From NCBI GenBank assembly GCA_041586735.1, contig JBFGZQ010000012.1:48549-112548 (forward strand): a stretch of DNA of 64,000 nt, in the 5' to 3' direction. The notes beneath the pieces are model-generated. The model made no database searches. It was not told the origin of the DNA and worked only from the letters and a program-made list of their open reading frames with translations. A program made the position numbers and the translations under genes. Within the stretch, counting starts at the first letter, position 1. Every line of letters begins with the position of its first letter. Below, piece after piece: positions 16,865-26,333 of the stretch. Source of the DNA: Motiliproteus sp041586735 (GTDB taxonomy: Bacteria; Pseudomonadota; Gammaproteobacteria; Pseudomonadales; Balneatricaceae).

Positions 16865-19750
16865 ATGGCACAGGTTGTCTTTGTGCCCGGCCAGCGCTGG
16901 ATTAGTCACGGTGAATCAGAACTGGGCCTGGGCCTGGTTACCGAACAGCTTGCCCGACAGGTGCAGCTGTTTTTTCCCGCGGCGGAAGAGTATCGAACCT
17001 ACGCTATCGCGGATGCTCCCCTTAGCCGTTACAGTCTTGAGGCTGGGATGCGCTGTAAAGATATCTTCGGACTGGAATACGACATCGAAGCGGTAGAGAG
17101 TGTCGGCGGCTTGCTCCGCTATGGCGTGGGTGCCGATGAGACTGCTGACAGCGATCTGGTGTGGATCGAGGAGATGGATCTAGATCCCTTTGTCGAATTG
17201 AATCGTCCTCAGGACCGTTTTTTTGCCGGGCAGATCGATGGCCGTAAGGCGTTTGAGCTGCGCCGTAGTGCTCGTCATCACCAGCACCGGCTGCTGCAGT
17301 CCGAAGCGCAGGGGTTGTTGGGGCCTCGGGTCCAGCTGCTGCCGCATCAGTTTTATATCGCCTCCCAGGTATCGCGTCGCCATGCGCCCCGAGTATTGCT
17401 GGCCGATGAGGTGGGGCTAGGCAAAACCATCGAGGCGGGCTTGATTATTCACCAGCAGGTGATCAGCGGGCGCGCCGAACGGGTGATGGTGGTCGTGCCT
17501 GACTCGCTGATTCATCAGTGGCTGGTGGAGATGCTGCGCCGATTTAACCTGCGTTTCAGCATCATGAACGCTGAGCAATATGGCGCGTTGTTGGAGTCTG
17601 CGCAGCCCGATATCTTCGCCAATAATCCGTTTGATACCTGCCAGCTGGTGATCTGCCCACAATCGCTGCTCATCGACGAGCCACACTACCACGAGCTGGC
17701 AGCCGCTTGCCGCTGGGACCTGTTGGTCGTTGACGAAGCCCACCACCTGCACTGGACCGAGCAACAGGTCAGCGAGGAGTATCGTCGCATCGAAATTCTG
17801 GCGGCGCAGGCCCGGGGCTTGTTGCTACTGACCGCGACCCCCGAGCAGCTGGGTGTCGAGGGCCATTTTGCCCGGTTGCGGTTGATCGATCCGGATCGCT
17901 ACTACGATCTGCAGCGCTTTGTGGCTGAAGAGCAGGATTATCTGCCGGTCCGTCAGCTGGTTGAACAGCTGTTAGCGAGTCAGGAGCTGGGGGTGTTGCT
18001 GGCGGATACTGCCTTTATAAAAGCGTTTCAGCCCTATACAGACTCTAATGATTACAATGCGTTAATGGATAAAGCTCAACAGGCAGATGATCAAGAGGGG
18101 GTGCGTAATGAACTGATTGATCAGCTGCTGGATCATCATGGTACCGGCCGAGTGCTGTTTCGAAACACCCGCGAACAGGTCAAGGGTTTTCCCGGACGCG
18201 AGCTGATTCCGCACCTGCTGGAGATGCCAGAGGCTATTGCCCAGACCCTACAGCAGGGATCGTTGCGTGAGCAACTGCACCCTGAGACCCTGTTAGGCGG
18301 GCACTGGCTGAATCTTGATCCGCGCGTCCAGTGGCTGCAACGCTGGCTGCTGGCAGAGTCCCAGGATAAGGTGCTGTTGATCTGTGCCGATATGGTCACC
18401 GCCCAGCAGCTCGAAGAGCACCTGCGCCTGCGCGTGGGGTTGCGCACCGCGGTGTTCCATGAGCAGTTGAGCCTGGTCAATCGGGATAGAGCCGCGGCCT
18501 ATTTCGCCGACCCAGAGTATGGCGCCCAGGTACTGGTCTGTTCCGAGATCGGTAGCGAAGGGCGTAACTTCCAGTTCGCCCATCAGCTGGTGATGTTCGA
18601 CCTGCCGCTCAATCCTGATCTGCTGGAACAGCGCATCGGTCGCCTTGACCGTATCGGCCAGACCGAGCGGGTCGAGATCCATCTGCCGCTGTGCCAGAAT
18701 AGCCCAGGCCATCATCTGATGCGCTGGCTGCACCAGGGGCTGGATGCATTCCTGAGCCCCTGTCCGTTTGGGCATCAGCTGCTGGAGCAGCAGCGCGCAG
18801 AGCTGGAGGCCCTATTGCTAGAGCCCGATGAATCGGTGTTCGCAGCGTTTATCGCCGAGACCCGCCGTCGCGCAGACGCACTGCAACAGCACCAGCATCA
18901 AGGACGCGACCGCTTGCTCGAACTGAACTCCTGTCGCGAACAACCGGCCCAGCAACTGTTGGCGCTGTTAGCAGACAGCGAACAGCAAACCGAGTTGCGG
19001 CAGTTCCTGGATGGCTGCTTCGATCATTTTGGCGTCGATCAACAGCCGGATACCGAGCACAGCGTAATCCTCTATCCCGGCGATCACATGCGTTGCAGTT
19101 TTCCTGGTCTGCCCGAGGATGGCCTGACCGGCAGTTTTAACCGTCAGCAGGCGCTGGAGCGCGAAGATATGGCGTTCTTGAACTGGGAGCATCCGCTGGT
19201 GCAGGGCGCTTTCGATCTGATCACCGAGACCGATGTCGGCAATACCGCCATCTGTACTCTAAAACTCCCCGGCATCAACGCCGGTACCCTGCTGCTGGAG
19301 TGCCTGTTCCAACTCCATTGTCCCTCCCCCAAGGCGCTGCAGATCCCGCGTTATCTGCCCAGTGGTGGCTACCGGTTACTGTTAACCGCCGATGCCAAGG
19401 ATTGCAGCGCCCTGATCAGCGCCGAGCAGCTCAGCGCGCTGGCCAAACATCTGCCTTATTCGGCAGCTAAAAACCTGATCAAGCCGTTGCGCGAACCGGT
19501 CACCCAGTTGCTGGCGCTGGCGGAGCAAAAAGCCGAACAGCAGTTGCCGAGTTTGATTCAACAGGCACAGGCGCGGATGAACGCCTTGCAACAACCACAA
19601 CTCGAGCGCTTGCAAACGCTTGCCCTGGTCAATCCCTCGATTCGCAATGTCGAGATAGAGCAGCAACGGCAGTTGATCGACGAGTTACAGCACAGCATCG
19701 ATCGCAGCTTGTTGAAGCTCGATGCGATTCAGGTGTTGGTGACCAGCTGA
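16865..19750 (+). CDS. rapA: RNA polymerase-associated ATPase RapA (HepA)
   Basis: SWI2/SNF2-type ATPase that binds RNA polymerase and helps recycle it; 961 residues. The N-terminus VPGQRWISHGESELGLG is the RapA signature. Helicase motifs are LADEVGLGKTIEAGL (Walker A, near residue 175), VVDEAHHLHW (DEAH), LLTATPEQLG and, in the second lobe, FDLPLNPDLLEQRIGRLDRIGQ. ATG 16865 is chosen over the upstream in-frame ATG 16847 because CAGGAG sits 6 bases before it and because it matches known N-termini. The last 22 bp overlap the convergent fdhD. Confidence 0.96.
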   Translation: MAQVVFVPGQRWISHGESELGLGLVTEQLARQVQLFFPAAEEYRTYAIADAPLSRYSLEAGMRCKDIFGLEYDIEAVESVGGLLRYGVGADETADSDLVWIEEMDLDPFVELNRPQDRFFAGQIDGRKAFELRRSARHHQHRLLQSEAQGLLGPRVQLLPHQFYIASQVSRRHAPRVLLADEVGLGKTIEAGLIIHQQVISGRAERVMVVVPDSLIHQWLVEMLRRFNLRFSIMNAEQYGALLESAQPDIFANNPFDTCQLVICPQSLLIDEPHYHELAAACRWDLLVVDEAHHLHWTEQQVSEEYRRIEILAAQARGLLLLTATPEQLGVEGHFARLRLIDPDRYYDLQRFVAEEQDYLPVRQLVEQLLASQELGVLLADTAFIKAFQPYTDSNDYNALMDKAQQADDQEGVRNELIDQLLDHHGTGRVLFRNTREQVKGFPGRELIPHLLEMPEAIAQTLQQGSLREQLHPETLLGGHWLNLDPRVQWLQRWLLAESQDKVLLICADMVTAQQLEEHLRLRVGLRTAVFHEQLSLVNRDRAAAYFADPEYGAQVLVCSEIGSEGRNFQFAHQLVMFDLPLNPDLLEQRIGRLDRIGQTERVEIHLPLCQNSPGHHLMRWLHQGLDAFLSPCPFGHQLLEQQRAELEALLLEPDESVFAAFIAETRRRADALQQHQHQGRDRLLELNSCREQPAQQLLALLADSEQQTELRQFLDGCFDHFGVDQQPDTEHSVILYPGDHMRCSFPGLPEDGLTGSFNRQQALEREDMAFLNWEHPLVQGAFDLITETDVGNTAICTLKLPGINAGTLLLECLFQLHCPSPKALQIPRYLPSGGYRLLLTADAKDCSALISAEQLSALAKHLPYSAAKNLIKPLREPVTQLLALAEQKAEQQLPSLIQQAQARMNALQQPQLERLQTLALVNPSIRNVEIEQQRQLIDELQHSIDRSLLKLDAIQVLVTS

Positions 19751-20565
19751 TCGCTATAGCGCACATGCCGGCCCGGTCGGGCAAAACCGATCACCTGGAC
19801 TCCGGCTTGTGCGGCGAGCTGGATCGCCATGGCGGTGGGTGCGGAAACCGCCACCAGATTACCGATGTCGACGCTGGCCGCTTTGTGGACGATCTCATAG
19901 CTGGCTCGGCTCGACATCAGTAGAAAGCCGGTCTGGCGATCGATGTTATGGCCCACTAGGGCACCGATCAATTTATCCAGGGCGTTATGGCGGCCGACAT
20001 CTTCGCGCAGCAGTTGAATGTCACCCTCCAGGTTGCACCAAGCGGCACCGTGGACCGCTCCGGTAATCCCTTGCAGGGGTTGGTTGGCATCGAGTTGGCT
20101 GATGGCACGCTGCACGGCGGCATCGCTGAGGTGGGGCGCCTGGTTGACACGATTGACGGGGCGAATCGCCGTTTGTAACGAGTCGCTGCCGCAGAGCCCG
20201 CAACCGGTGCGGCCGGTCAGATTGCGGGTGCGTTGTTGTAAGGCCTGTTGCTGGCGCGCGGCTACCAACAGGTTAATCTCGATCCCTCCGGCGCGCGGGG
20301 CGATCTCGACGCTGTACAGCTGTTGCGGCCGCTCTAGAATCCCTTCGCTGAGACTAAAGCCCAGCGCTAACTCTTCCAGATCGCAGGGTGAGGCCATCAT
20401 CACCACATGGCTGATGCCGTTGTAACAGAGTGCGATCGGGGTCTCTTCGGCCAGCGTATCCTGAGCTTGGGAGCAGCTGCCGCGGTGCCAGCGATTGACG
20501 CGCACCGCAGCGCTGGTCGGGGGCGGCAGCCCGGTGCCCGGACCATCCTGCTTGCATTCGACCAC
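19729..20565 (-). CDS. fdhD: Formate dehydrogenase sulfurtransferase FdhD (FdsC)
   Basis: Transfers sulfur from a cysteine desulfurase to the molybdenum cofactor, needed for active formate dehydrogenase. The catalytic pair CGLC falls at residues 121 and 124, the same numbers as in E. coli FdhD, and REDVGRHNALDKLIGA is the cofactor-binding signature. It is 278 residues. It starts 2 bp after the alpha-subunit stop, so it is the last gene of the operon; its stop runs into the end of rapA. Confidence 0.94.
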   Translation of the reverse strand: MVECKQDGPGTGLPPPTSAAVRVNRWHRGSCSQAQDTLAEETPIALCYNGISHVVMMASPCDLEELALGFSLSEGILERPQQLYSVEIAPRAGGIEINLLVAARQQQALQQRTRNLTGRTGCGLCGSDSLQTAIRPVNRVNQAPHLSDAAVQRAISQLDANQPLQGITGAVHGAAWCNLEGDIQLLREDVGRHNALDKLIGALVGHNIDRQTGFLLMSSRASYEIVHKAASVDIGNLVAVSAPTAMAIQLAAQAGVQVIGFARPGRHVRYSDQLVTNT

Positions 20566-20567
20566 GC

Positions 20568-23441
20568 TTACGACTCCTTGGATTTTCCTGCGGGGGTGCG
20601 CTGCTGCAGCAGCTCACGCTGACGATCATTGAACTTCTTAAAGTTCTGCTGCCATAGCGAAGGCTGGCTGACTTTCTCAACCTGCACGGCGGTCACCTTG
20701 TACTCGGGGCAGTTGGTGGCCCAGTCGGAGTTATCGGTGGTGATGACGTTGGCACCGCTTTCTGGGTGATGGAAAGTGGTATAAACCACCCCTGGCTGCA
20801 TCCGTTGGCTGATCTTGGCGCGCAGCACGGTCTGTCCGGCGCGACTGGAGATGCCTAGCCAGTCACCATCCTGGATGCCGCGATCTTCGGCATCCTGGGC
20901 ATGAATCTCCAGCCGGTCCTCGTGGTGCCAGACCTGGTTGTCGGTGCGCCGAGTTTGAGCGCCAACATTGTACTGTGACAGCACTCGACCTGTGGTCAGA
21001 ATCAACGGGAATTTGCGACTGACCTTTTCGGTGGTGGCAACGAATTCGGTCACCGCGAAGTGGCCGCCACCGGGTGGAAAAGAGTGCTGATGCATGATCG
21101 GCATCCCTTCAGGATATTCGTCATTACAGGGCCATTGGATGCTGCCCAGACGTTCCAGCTTGGCGTAACTGACACCGGTAAAGGAGGGCGTCAGGCTAGC
21201 GATCTCATCCATGATCTCTGAGGGGTGGTTGTAGTGCATCGGGTAGCCCAATGCCGTGGAGAGCGCCATGGTGACCTCCCAGTCGGCTTTGCCTGCCAGG
21301 GGCGCGACCACTCTGCGTACCCGATTGATACGGCGCTCGGCGTTGGTAAAGGTGCCGTCCTTCTCCAGAAAGGTGGAGCCAGGCAGCAATACGTGGGCAA
21401 ACTTGGCTGTTTCGTTGATAAACAGGTCCTGAACCACCAGTAGCTCCAGCGATCGCAACGCGGCTTCGACATGCAGGGTGTTGGGGTCAGACTGGGCGAT
21501 ATCTTCGCCCTGGACATACATCCCTTTATAACTGCCATGGATAGCGGCATCGAACATGTTCGGTATCCGCAGTCCTGGCTCGCTATCTAGGGTCACACCC
21601 CAGACCTGTTCGAAGCGCTGGCGGATCTGGTCATCACCGACCGGCTGGTAGCCGGGCAGTTCGTGGGGGAAGGAGCCCATATCACAGGAGCCCTGCACGT
21701 TGTTTTGGCCTCGTAACGGGTTAACGCCCACCCCGGAACGTCCCAGATTTCCGGTCGCCATCGCCAGATTGGCGATCCCCATCACCATGGTGGAGCCCTG
21801 GCTGTGTTCGGTGACCCCCAGTCCGTAGTAGATGGCGCCGTTGCCGGCCTGGGCGTATATCCGTGCAGCCTGGCGAATAAGATCGGCGGGGACGCCGGTG
21901 ATGGCGGTGACCGCCTCGGGCGCATGCTCAATACCGCTGATAAAGGCACGCCACTGCTGATAGGTTTCAGCGTCGCAGCGCTGTTCGATAAAGGCGTGAT
22001 CCTCCAGACCTTCGCAGATCACCACATGCGCTAGGGCGTTGATCAGCGCTACATTGGTGCCTGGACGCAACGGCAGGTGCAGGGCCTCTTGAAGATGCGG
22101 GCTGTGGAGCAGGTCGATCTTACGCGGATCGGCAACGATCAGCTTGGCTCCCTGACGCAGACGCTTACGTAGCATCGAGCCGAACACCGGATGAGCATCG
22201 GTGGGGTTGGCGCCGATCACCAGCACCACATCGGCATCTTTGATCGATGCGAAGGTTTGGGTACCGGCCGACTCCCCCAGTGTTTGCCGCAGGCCATAAC
22301 CGGTGGGGCTGTGGCAGACCCGGGCGCAGGTATCGGTGTTGTTATTGCCAAAGGCGCCGCGGACCATTTTCTGCACCAGATAGGTCTCTTCGTTGGTACA
22401 GCGTGAGGAGGTGATGCCGCCGATGCTGGTTCGTCCGTGTTGTGCCTGTATCTCTTTGAAGCGCCGGGCGGTATAGCTGATCGCCTGCTCCCAGCTGACC
22501 TCTTGCCAAGGTTGATCGATACTGTCGCGGATCATCGGGGTCTTGATCCGGTCTTTGTGGGTAGCATAGCCAAAGGCAAAGCGCCCCTTGACGCAGGCAT
22601 GACCCTGGTTGGCGGCACCGCCCTTGTAGGGAACCATACGTACCAGCTGATCACCCTTGAGTTCGGCTTTAAAGGAGCAGCCGACGCCGCAGTAGGCGCA
22701 GGTGGTGATGACACTGCGCTCGGGCTGCCCCATTGCTATAACACTTTTTTCGGACAGGGTCGCGGTAGGGCAGGTTTGCACACAGGCGCCGCAGGAGACA
22801 CAGTCAGAATCCATAAAGTTACGGGTACCGGTGCTGACCTTGGAGTCAAAACCTCGCCCGGTGATGGTCAGTGCGAAACTGCCCTGCACCTCTTCGCACG
22901 CCCGCACGCAACGTGAACAGACGATGCATTTGCTGGGGTCGAAACTGAAATAGGGGTTGGAGTCGTCGGTAGGCGCATCTAGGTGGTTGCTGCCATCGAG
23001 ACCGTAACGTACCTCGCGCAGGCCGACCGCACCGGCCATATCCTGGAGTTCACAGTTGCCGTTGCTGGGGCAGGTGAGGCAATCCAGCGGGTGGTCGGAG
23101 ATATACAGCTCCATGATGTTGCGACGTAGCCGAGCCAGTTGGTCATTCTGGGTGGTGATGCGCATGCCCGCTTCGGCCGGGGTGGTGCAGGAGGCGGGGT
23201 AGCCACGCCGCCCTTCGACCTGCACCGCACAGAGGCGGCAGGAGCCAAAAGCTTCTAGATTGTCGCTGGCACACAGCTTGGGAATAGTGATGCCGGCCAG
23301 GGCCGCGGCGCGCAGCAGCGAGGTCCCCTGAGGGACCGTTATCGCCATGCCGTCGATCTCGAGGCAGACCAGAGTGTCAGAGTCCGGCGCAGGGGTGCCT
23401 AGGTCTCTGTCGAATTGGGCGGGATCAAAATACTCAAGCAT
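20568..23441 (-). CDS. fdsA: NAD-dependent formate dehydrogenase, alpha subunit
   Basis: Catalytic subunit, 957 residues, oxidising formate to CO2. Order: a 2Fe-2S ferredoxin domain (SCRLCAVQVEG), a NuoG-like His/Cys cluster (HPLDCLTCPSNGNC), two 4Fe-4S sets (CIVCSRCVRAC, CVSCGACVQTCP), the 4Fe-4S of the molybdopterin domain (CAYCGVGC), and the bis-MGD domain. The molybdenum ligand is a Cys near residue 377 in RVCHSPT, so no selenocysteine is needed. The C-terminal domain binds the second pterin. It overlaps fdsB by 8 bp. The layout matches FdsA of Cupriavidus and Rhodobacter. Confidence 0.95.
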   Translation of the reverse strand: MLEYFDPAQFDRDLGTPAPDSDTLVCLEIDGMAITVPQGTSLLRAAALAGITIPKLCASDNLEAFGSCRLCAVQVEGRRGYPASCTTPAEAGMRITTQNDQLARLRRNIMELYISDHPLDCLTCPSNGNCELQDMAGAVGLREVRYGLDGSNHLDAPTDDSNPYFSFDPSKCIVCSRCVRACEEVQGSFALTITGRGFDSKVSTGTRNFMDSDCVSCGACVQTCPTATLSEKSVIAMGQPERSVITTCAYCGVGCSFKAELKGDQLVRMVPYKGGAANQGHACVKGRFAFGYATHKDRIKTPMIRDSIDQPWQEVSWEQAISYTARRFKEIQAQHGRTSIGGITSSRCTNEETYLVQKMVRGAFGNNNTDTCARVCHSPTGYGLRQTLGESAGTQTFASIKDADVVLVIGANPTDAHPVFGSMLRKRLRQGAKLIVADPRKIDLLHSPHLQEALHLPLRPGTNVALINALAHVVICEGLEDHAFIEQRCDAETYQQWRAFISGIEHAPEAVTAITGVPADLIRQAARIYAQAGNGAIYYGLGVTEHSQGSTMVMGIANLAMATGNLGRSGVGVNPLRGQNNVQGSCDMGSFPHELPGYQPVGDDQIRQRFEQVWGVTLDSEPGLRIPNMFDAAIHGSYKGMYVQGEDIAQSDPNTLHVEAALRSLELLVVQDLFINETAKFAHVLLPGSTFLEKDGTFTNAERRINRVRRVVAPLAGKADWEVTMALSTALGYPMHYNHPSEIMDEIASLTPSFTGVSYAKLERLGSIQWPCNDEYPEGMPIMHQHSFPPGGGHFAVTEFVATTEKVSRKFPLILTTGRVLSQYNVGAQTRRTDNQVWHHEDRLEIHAQDAEDRGIQDGDWLGISSRAGQTVLRAKISQRMQPGVVYTTFHHPESGANVITTDNSDWATNCPEYKVTAVQVEKVSQPSLWQQNFKKFNDRQRELLQQRTPAGKSKES

Positions 23442-25056
23442 GGTCGTTCTCCCCGCTCAGCCGTGGTGCGCTAGCCGGCGATTTAGGTAAAAAATCTTCT
23501 GGGAAATAGCTCAGGGCGCTGCGTACCGGGTTGGGGGTCATGCCGCCCATGGCACAGAGCGAACCCAGTTCCAGGGTGTCACAAAGATCGGTCAACAATA
23601 ATAGATTAGCATCGCGACTCTGTTCGCAACTCTGATCTTGAATCAGCTTGTCGATCACCTCTACGCCACGAGTGGAGCCGATCCGGCACGGGGTGCATTT
23701 GCCGCAGGATTCTACAGCACAGAACTCCATCGCAAAGCGGGCCTGTTGGGCCATATCAACACTGGCATCAAATGCGACGATGCCGCCGTGTCCGAGCACC
23801 GCGCCCACCGCGGCGAAGGCCTCATAATCCAGCGCGGTATCCCACTGACTCTCGGGCAGGTAAGCGCCCAGCGGGCCGCCAACCTGAACTGCACGCAGCG
23901 GCTGGCCCGTGGCACTGCCGTCGCCGTACTCCTCTAGCAGCGTTCGCAGGCTGGTGCCGAACGCCAGCTCGATCAGACCGCCGCGGGCGATATTGCCAGC
24001 CAGCTGAAACGCCAGGGTGCCGCGTGAACGGCCCATGCCATAGTTGGCGTAGGCTTCGCCACCCTCGGCTAGAATGTAGGGGATAGCTGCCAACGACAGC
24101 ACGTTATTGACCACGGTAGGGCGTCCAAATAGTCCAACCAGCGCCGGTAGCGGTGGTTTGGCGCGTACCAGGCCGCGCTTGCCCTCGAGACTCTCCAGCA
24201 GTGAAGTCTCCTCCCCGCAGATGTAAGCGCCGGCGCCGAGTCGCACTTCCAGCTGAAAACACTGGCCGCTGCCGCACAGGTTATCACCGAGATAACCGGC
24301 TTGGGTTGCCAGCTCAATTGCCTGGTTGAGGATCTGCTGCGCCATCGGGTATTCCGAGCGCAGGTAGATATAGCCCTGGGTGGCACCGACCGCTAAACCG
24401 GCAATGCACATCCCTTCGATCAGCATGTAAGGATCGGCTTCCATGACTAGACGATCGGCGAAGGTCCCCGAATCTCCCTCATCGGCGTTGCAAACAATAT
24501 ATTTTTGACCGTCGGCGCCATTAGCCGGGGCGGCGCTAGTTGGAGCATCGAGAACCGTTTGCCACTTGATTCCGGTAGGGAAGGCGGCGCCACCACGGCC
24601 ACGCAGCCCGGAGGTTTTTACGGTATCGACAATCGCTTGCGGGCTGCTGTGCAGCGCTTTATGCAGGCCTTTAAAACCCGCATGGGCCAGATAATCATCG
24701 ATCGACAAGGGGTCGGTGATTCCGGCCCGGGCGAAGGTCAAGCGTTGCTGGTTTTTAAGATAGGGGATCGCTTCGGTTAGCCCCTGGCACAGCGGGTGCT
24801 GCTGCGAACCCTTGAGCATCCCAGCTTGCAACAGCGCCGGAAGATCATCGACGCATACCGGCCCATACGCGACGCGCCCCTGGTCGGTCTGCACTTCGAG
24901 CAGAGGTTCGAGCCAAAACAACCCGCGCGAACCGTTACGCACGATCTTTATAGCAGCGCCTTGATCCTGAGCCAGGCTCTCGAGTTGGGCTGCAATCTGG
25001 TTGGCGCCCAGCGCTAAGGCGGTGGTGTCGCGAGGTATAAAGACGGTTACCGACAT
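23434..25056 (-). CDS. fdsB: NAD-dependent formate dehydrogenase, beta subunit
   Basis: NuoF-like flavoprotein of 540 residues that passes electrons to NAD. An N-terminal thioredoxin-like region (about residues 1-100) precedes the FMN/NADH part (GLRGRGGAAFPTGIKW, YIVCNADEGDSGTFADR, GAGAYICGEETSLLESLEG) and the 4Fe-4S motif ESCGKCTPCRIG. The start overlaps the fdsG stop in the form TGATG, a sign of coupled translation. Confidence 0.95.
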   Translation of the reverse strand: MSVTVFIPRDTTALALGANQIAAQLESLAQDQGAAIKIVRNGSRGLFWLEPLLEVQTDQGRVAYGPVCVDDLPALLQAGMLKGSQQHPLCQGLTEAIPYLKNQQRLTFARAGITDPLSIDDYLAHAGFKGLHKALHSSPQAIVDTVKTSGLRGRGGAAFPTGIKWQTVLDAPTSAAPANGADGQKYIVCNADEGDSGTFADRLVMEADPYMLIEGMCIAGLAVGATQGYIYLRSEYPMAQQILNQAIELATQAGYLGDNLCGSGQCFQLEVRLGAGAYICGEETSLLESLEGKRGLVRAKPPLPALVGLFGRPTVVNNVLSLAAIPYILAEGGEAYANYGMGRSRGTLAFQLAGNIARGGLIELAFGTSLRTLLEEYGDGSATGQPLRAVQVGGPLGAYLPESQWDTALDYEAFAAVGAVLGHGGIVAFDASVDMAQQARFAMEFCAVESCGKCTPCRIGSTRGVEVIDKLIQDQSCEQSRDANLLLLTDLCDTLELGSLCAMGGMTPNPVRSALSYFPEDFLPKSPASAPRLSGENDHA

Positions 25057-25547
25057 CAGTTACTCTCCAGTGGCAGGGTCGCGAGTTGTTTGAGCAGTTG
25101 GTCAAAGCGCTGTGGATCGACCTTGCCGAGAATCTCATCACCCACACGCACCGAGGGGCCGCAGGCACAGTTACCCAAGCAGTACACCGGCTCCAGGCTA
25201 TATTCCAGGTCCAGGGTGGTCTGGTGGTAACCGATCCCTAGTCTGGCTTGGGCGTGTTGTTCCAGCGCGTTAGCACCGCGTGCCTGGCAGGCCTCAGCGC
25301 GGCAGATCTGCAGTTGATGGCGACCTGGGGGGCTGGTGCGAAAGTGGTGATAGAAGCTGATCACCCCCTCGATTTCTGCGCGGGTCTGTCTCAGTGCGGC
25401 GGCAATAATCGGGGTGGCGGCGGTGGGGATATAGCCCAGCTGCTCCTGAATGCCATGCAGAATGGGGAGTAGGGCACCGGGTTGCCGCTTCAGCCGCTCG
25501 ACCTGAGTGCTGATGACGCTGTGCTCCGCTGCAGAGATACCGCTCAT
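25056..25547 (-). CDS. fdsG: NAD-dependent formate dehydrogenase, gamma subunit
   Basis: NuoE-like 2Fe-2S subunit, 163 residues. The four cluster ligands appear as CRAEACQARG and CLGNCACGPS. It is the first gene of fdsGBA-fdhD; a modest AGGT lies about 9 bases before ATG 25547. The small fdsD gene found at the end of some fds operons is not present after fdhD. The enzyme would supply NADH from formate in the cytoplasm. Confidence 0.94.
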   Translation of the reverse strand: MSGISAAEHSVISTQVERLKRQPGALLPILHGIQEQLGYIPTAATPIIAAALRQTRAEIEGVISFYHHFRTSPPGRHQLQICRAEACQARGANALEQHAQARLGIGYHQTTLDLEYSLEPVYCLGNCACGPSVRVGDEILGKVDPQRFDQLLKQLATLPLESN

Positions 25548-25715
25548 GTTCGCTACCTGTTTGTTGTTCAGCTACGCTAGCCGCTGGTGTGGAATAGGTG
25601 GGGTTGTCTATGACCGCCTACCGGGATCCCTTAAGGCTAGCACGATTGCAGGGATTTCGGTCGTAGCTAATTCCCAGAGCCATGCAGTTAAGCGCCTAGG
25701 TATTTGAGTATGGCT

Positions 25716-25731
25716 TGGCGCAAGATTTGCG
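25716..25731 (+). promoter_or_regulatory. Second, weaker sigma-54-like site
   Basis: TGGCGC-N5-TTGCG, with exact GG-N10-GC spacing (GG 25717-25718, GC 25729-25730). It differs from the consensus TGGCAC-N5-TTGCA at one position in each element and lies about 195 bp before the prepilin start, so it is less convincing than the site at 25842. Confidence 0.35.
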
Positions 25732-25761
25732 TCGCGTTTTCATAATCAAAATACGATACCT

Positions 25762-25780
25762 ATTGAAATCGGTTATCAAT
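25762..25780. promoter_or_regulatory. Inverted repeat, possible activator site
   Basis: ATTGA (25762-25766) and TCAAT (25776-25780) form a symmetric site with a 9-base spacer, centred about 72 bp before the -24 element of the promoter at 25842. That is a usual distance for binding of an NtrC-type activator. Short and unproven. Confidence 0.3.
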
Positions 25781-25841
25781 AACAGGCTGCCGATTGTAAT
25801 AAATATTCATATCTATTTGATAAAAAATAAAAATTAACTAT

Positions 25842-25857
25842 TGGCACGCTTGTTGAA
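25842..25857 (+). promoter_or_regulatory. Sigma-54 (RpoN) promoter of the pilus operon
   Basis: TGGCAC (25842-25847), five bases, then TTGAA (25853-25857); the consensus is TGGCAC-N5-TTGCA, so one base differs and GG-N10-G(C) spacing is exact. Transcription would start near 25868, about 59 bases before the prepilin ATG. A sigma-54 activator with an intact GAFTGA loop is encoded at the far end of the same locus. Confidence 0.7.
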
Positions 25858-25926
25858 AATATTTGGCTGTGAGAAAGCTGTACCCAATATAAATACGATT
25901 AAACGTTAATCCTAGAGGTTTATGAT

Positions 25927-26307
25927 ATGAGCGCAATCAAGCATGCAAATGTTCAGAAAAACCAGCGTGGTTTCGTCATGACATCGGAATTGGTTCTTAT
26001 TACCACGACGATGATCATTGGCCTGACGACCGGGCTGATCACCATGAGAGATGCCGTTAATGCCGAGATGGAAGATGTCGCTGAAGCAATTGGCCATCTC
26101 GATCAGACTTACGCATTCGACGGTATCGTCAATGCGCAGAAAACGGCAGCAATCGAAGGGTCCGTTTACGGCGATGCCACCGATACCAATGCCGGTGACG
26201 ATGCGGAGTTTACCTTTGTAGCCGCGACTGCGCTTGAGGGGGGCGCAACGGCTGCAAGCCTCGGCTCAAGCGCTGCGGCAAATACCGGCACCGTTAACGC
26301 ACCCTAA
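25927..26307 (+). CDS. Small prepilin, probable major subunit of Tad-like pilus
   Basis: A 126-residue protein with a class III (prepilin) signal: a basic leader of 15 residues ending in QRG, then FVMTSELVLITTTMIIGLTT, a long hydrophobic helix. Cleavage after Gly15 would leave 111 residues with Phe at +1 and Glu at +6, one place later than in type IVa and Flp pilins. After the helix comes MRDAVNAEMEDVAEAIGHLDQTY, then a Gly/Ala/Thr-rich, cysteine-free tail. It has its own sigma-54 promoter and a strong hairpin after the stop, which suits the most abundant subunit of the operon. Confidence 0.75.
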   Translation: MSAIKHANVQKNQRGFVMTSELVLITTTMIIGLTTGLITMRDAVNAEMEDVAEAIGHLDQTYAFDGIVNAQKTAAIEGSVYGDATDTNAGDDAEFTFVAATALEGGATAASLGSSAAANTGTVNAP

Positions 26308-26333
26308 TCTCTGACAGGCCGGTTTATCAGCAG

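Larger units (their letters stand above)
25548..25926. other. Divergent regulatory region between fdsG and the prepilin
   Basis: A 379-bp gene-free region. The half next to fdsG is GC-balanced and shows no clear promoter to me; the half next to the prepilin (about 25740-25920) is AT-rich and holds two sigma-54-like sites and an inverted repeat (see separate entries). A small upstream activator site array for the NtrC-type regulator at 39525 would be expected here. Confidence 0.7.

Noticed and set aside
22437..22916. 159-codon open frame opposite fdsA
   Set aside because: Gly/Ala-rich antisense frame across conserved cluster motifs of fdsA.
25740..25926. AT-rich stretch considered as an attachment site or replication origin
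   Set aside because: No integrase, tRNA or DnaA-box cluster is seen; a regulated promoter explains it better.
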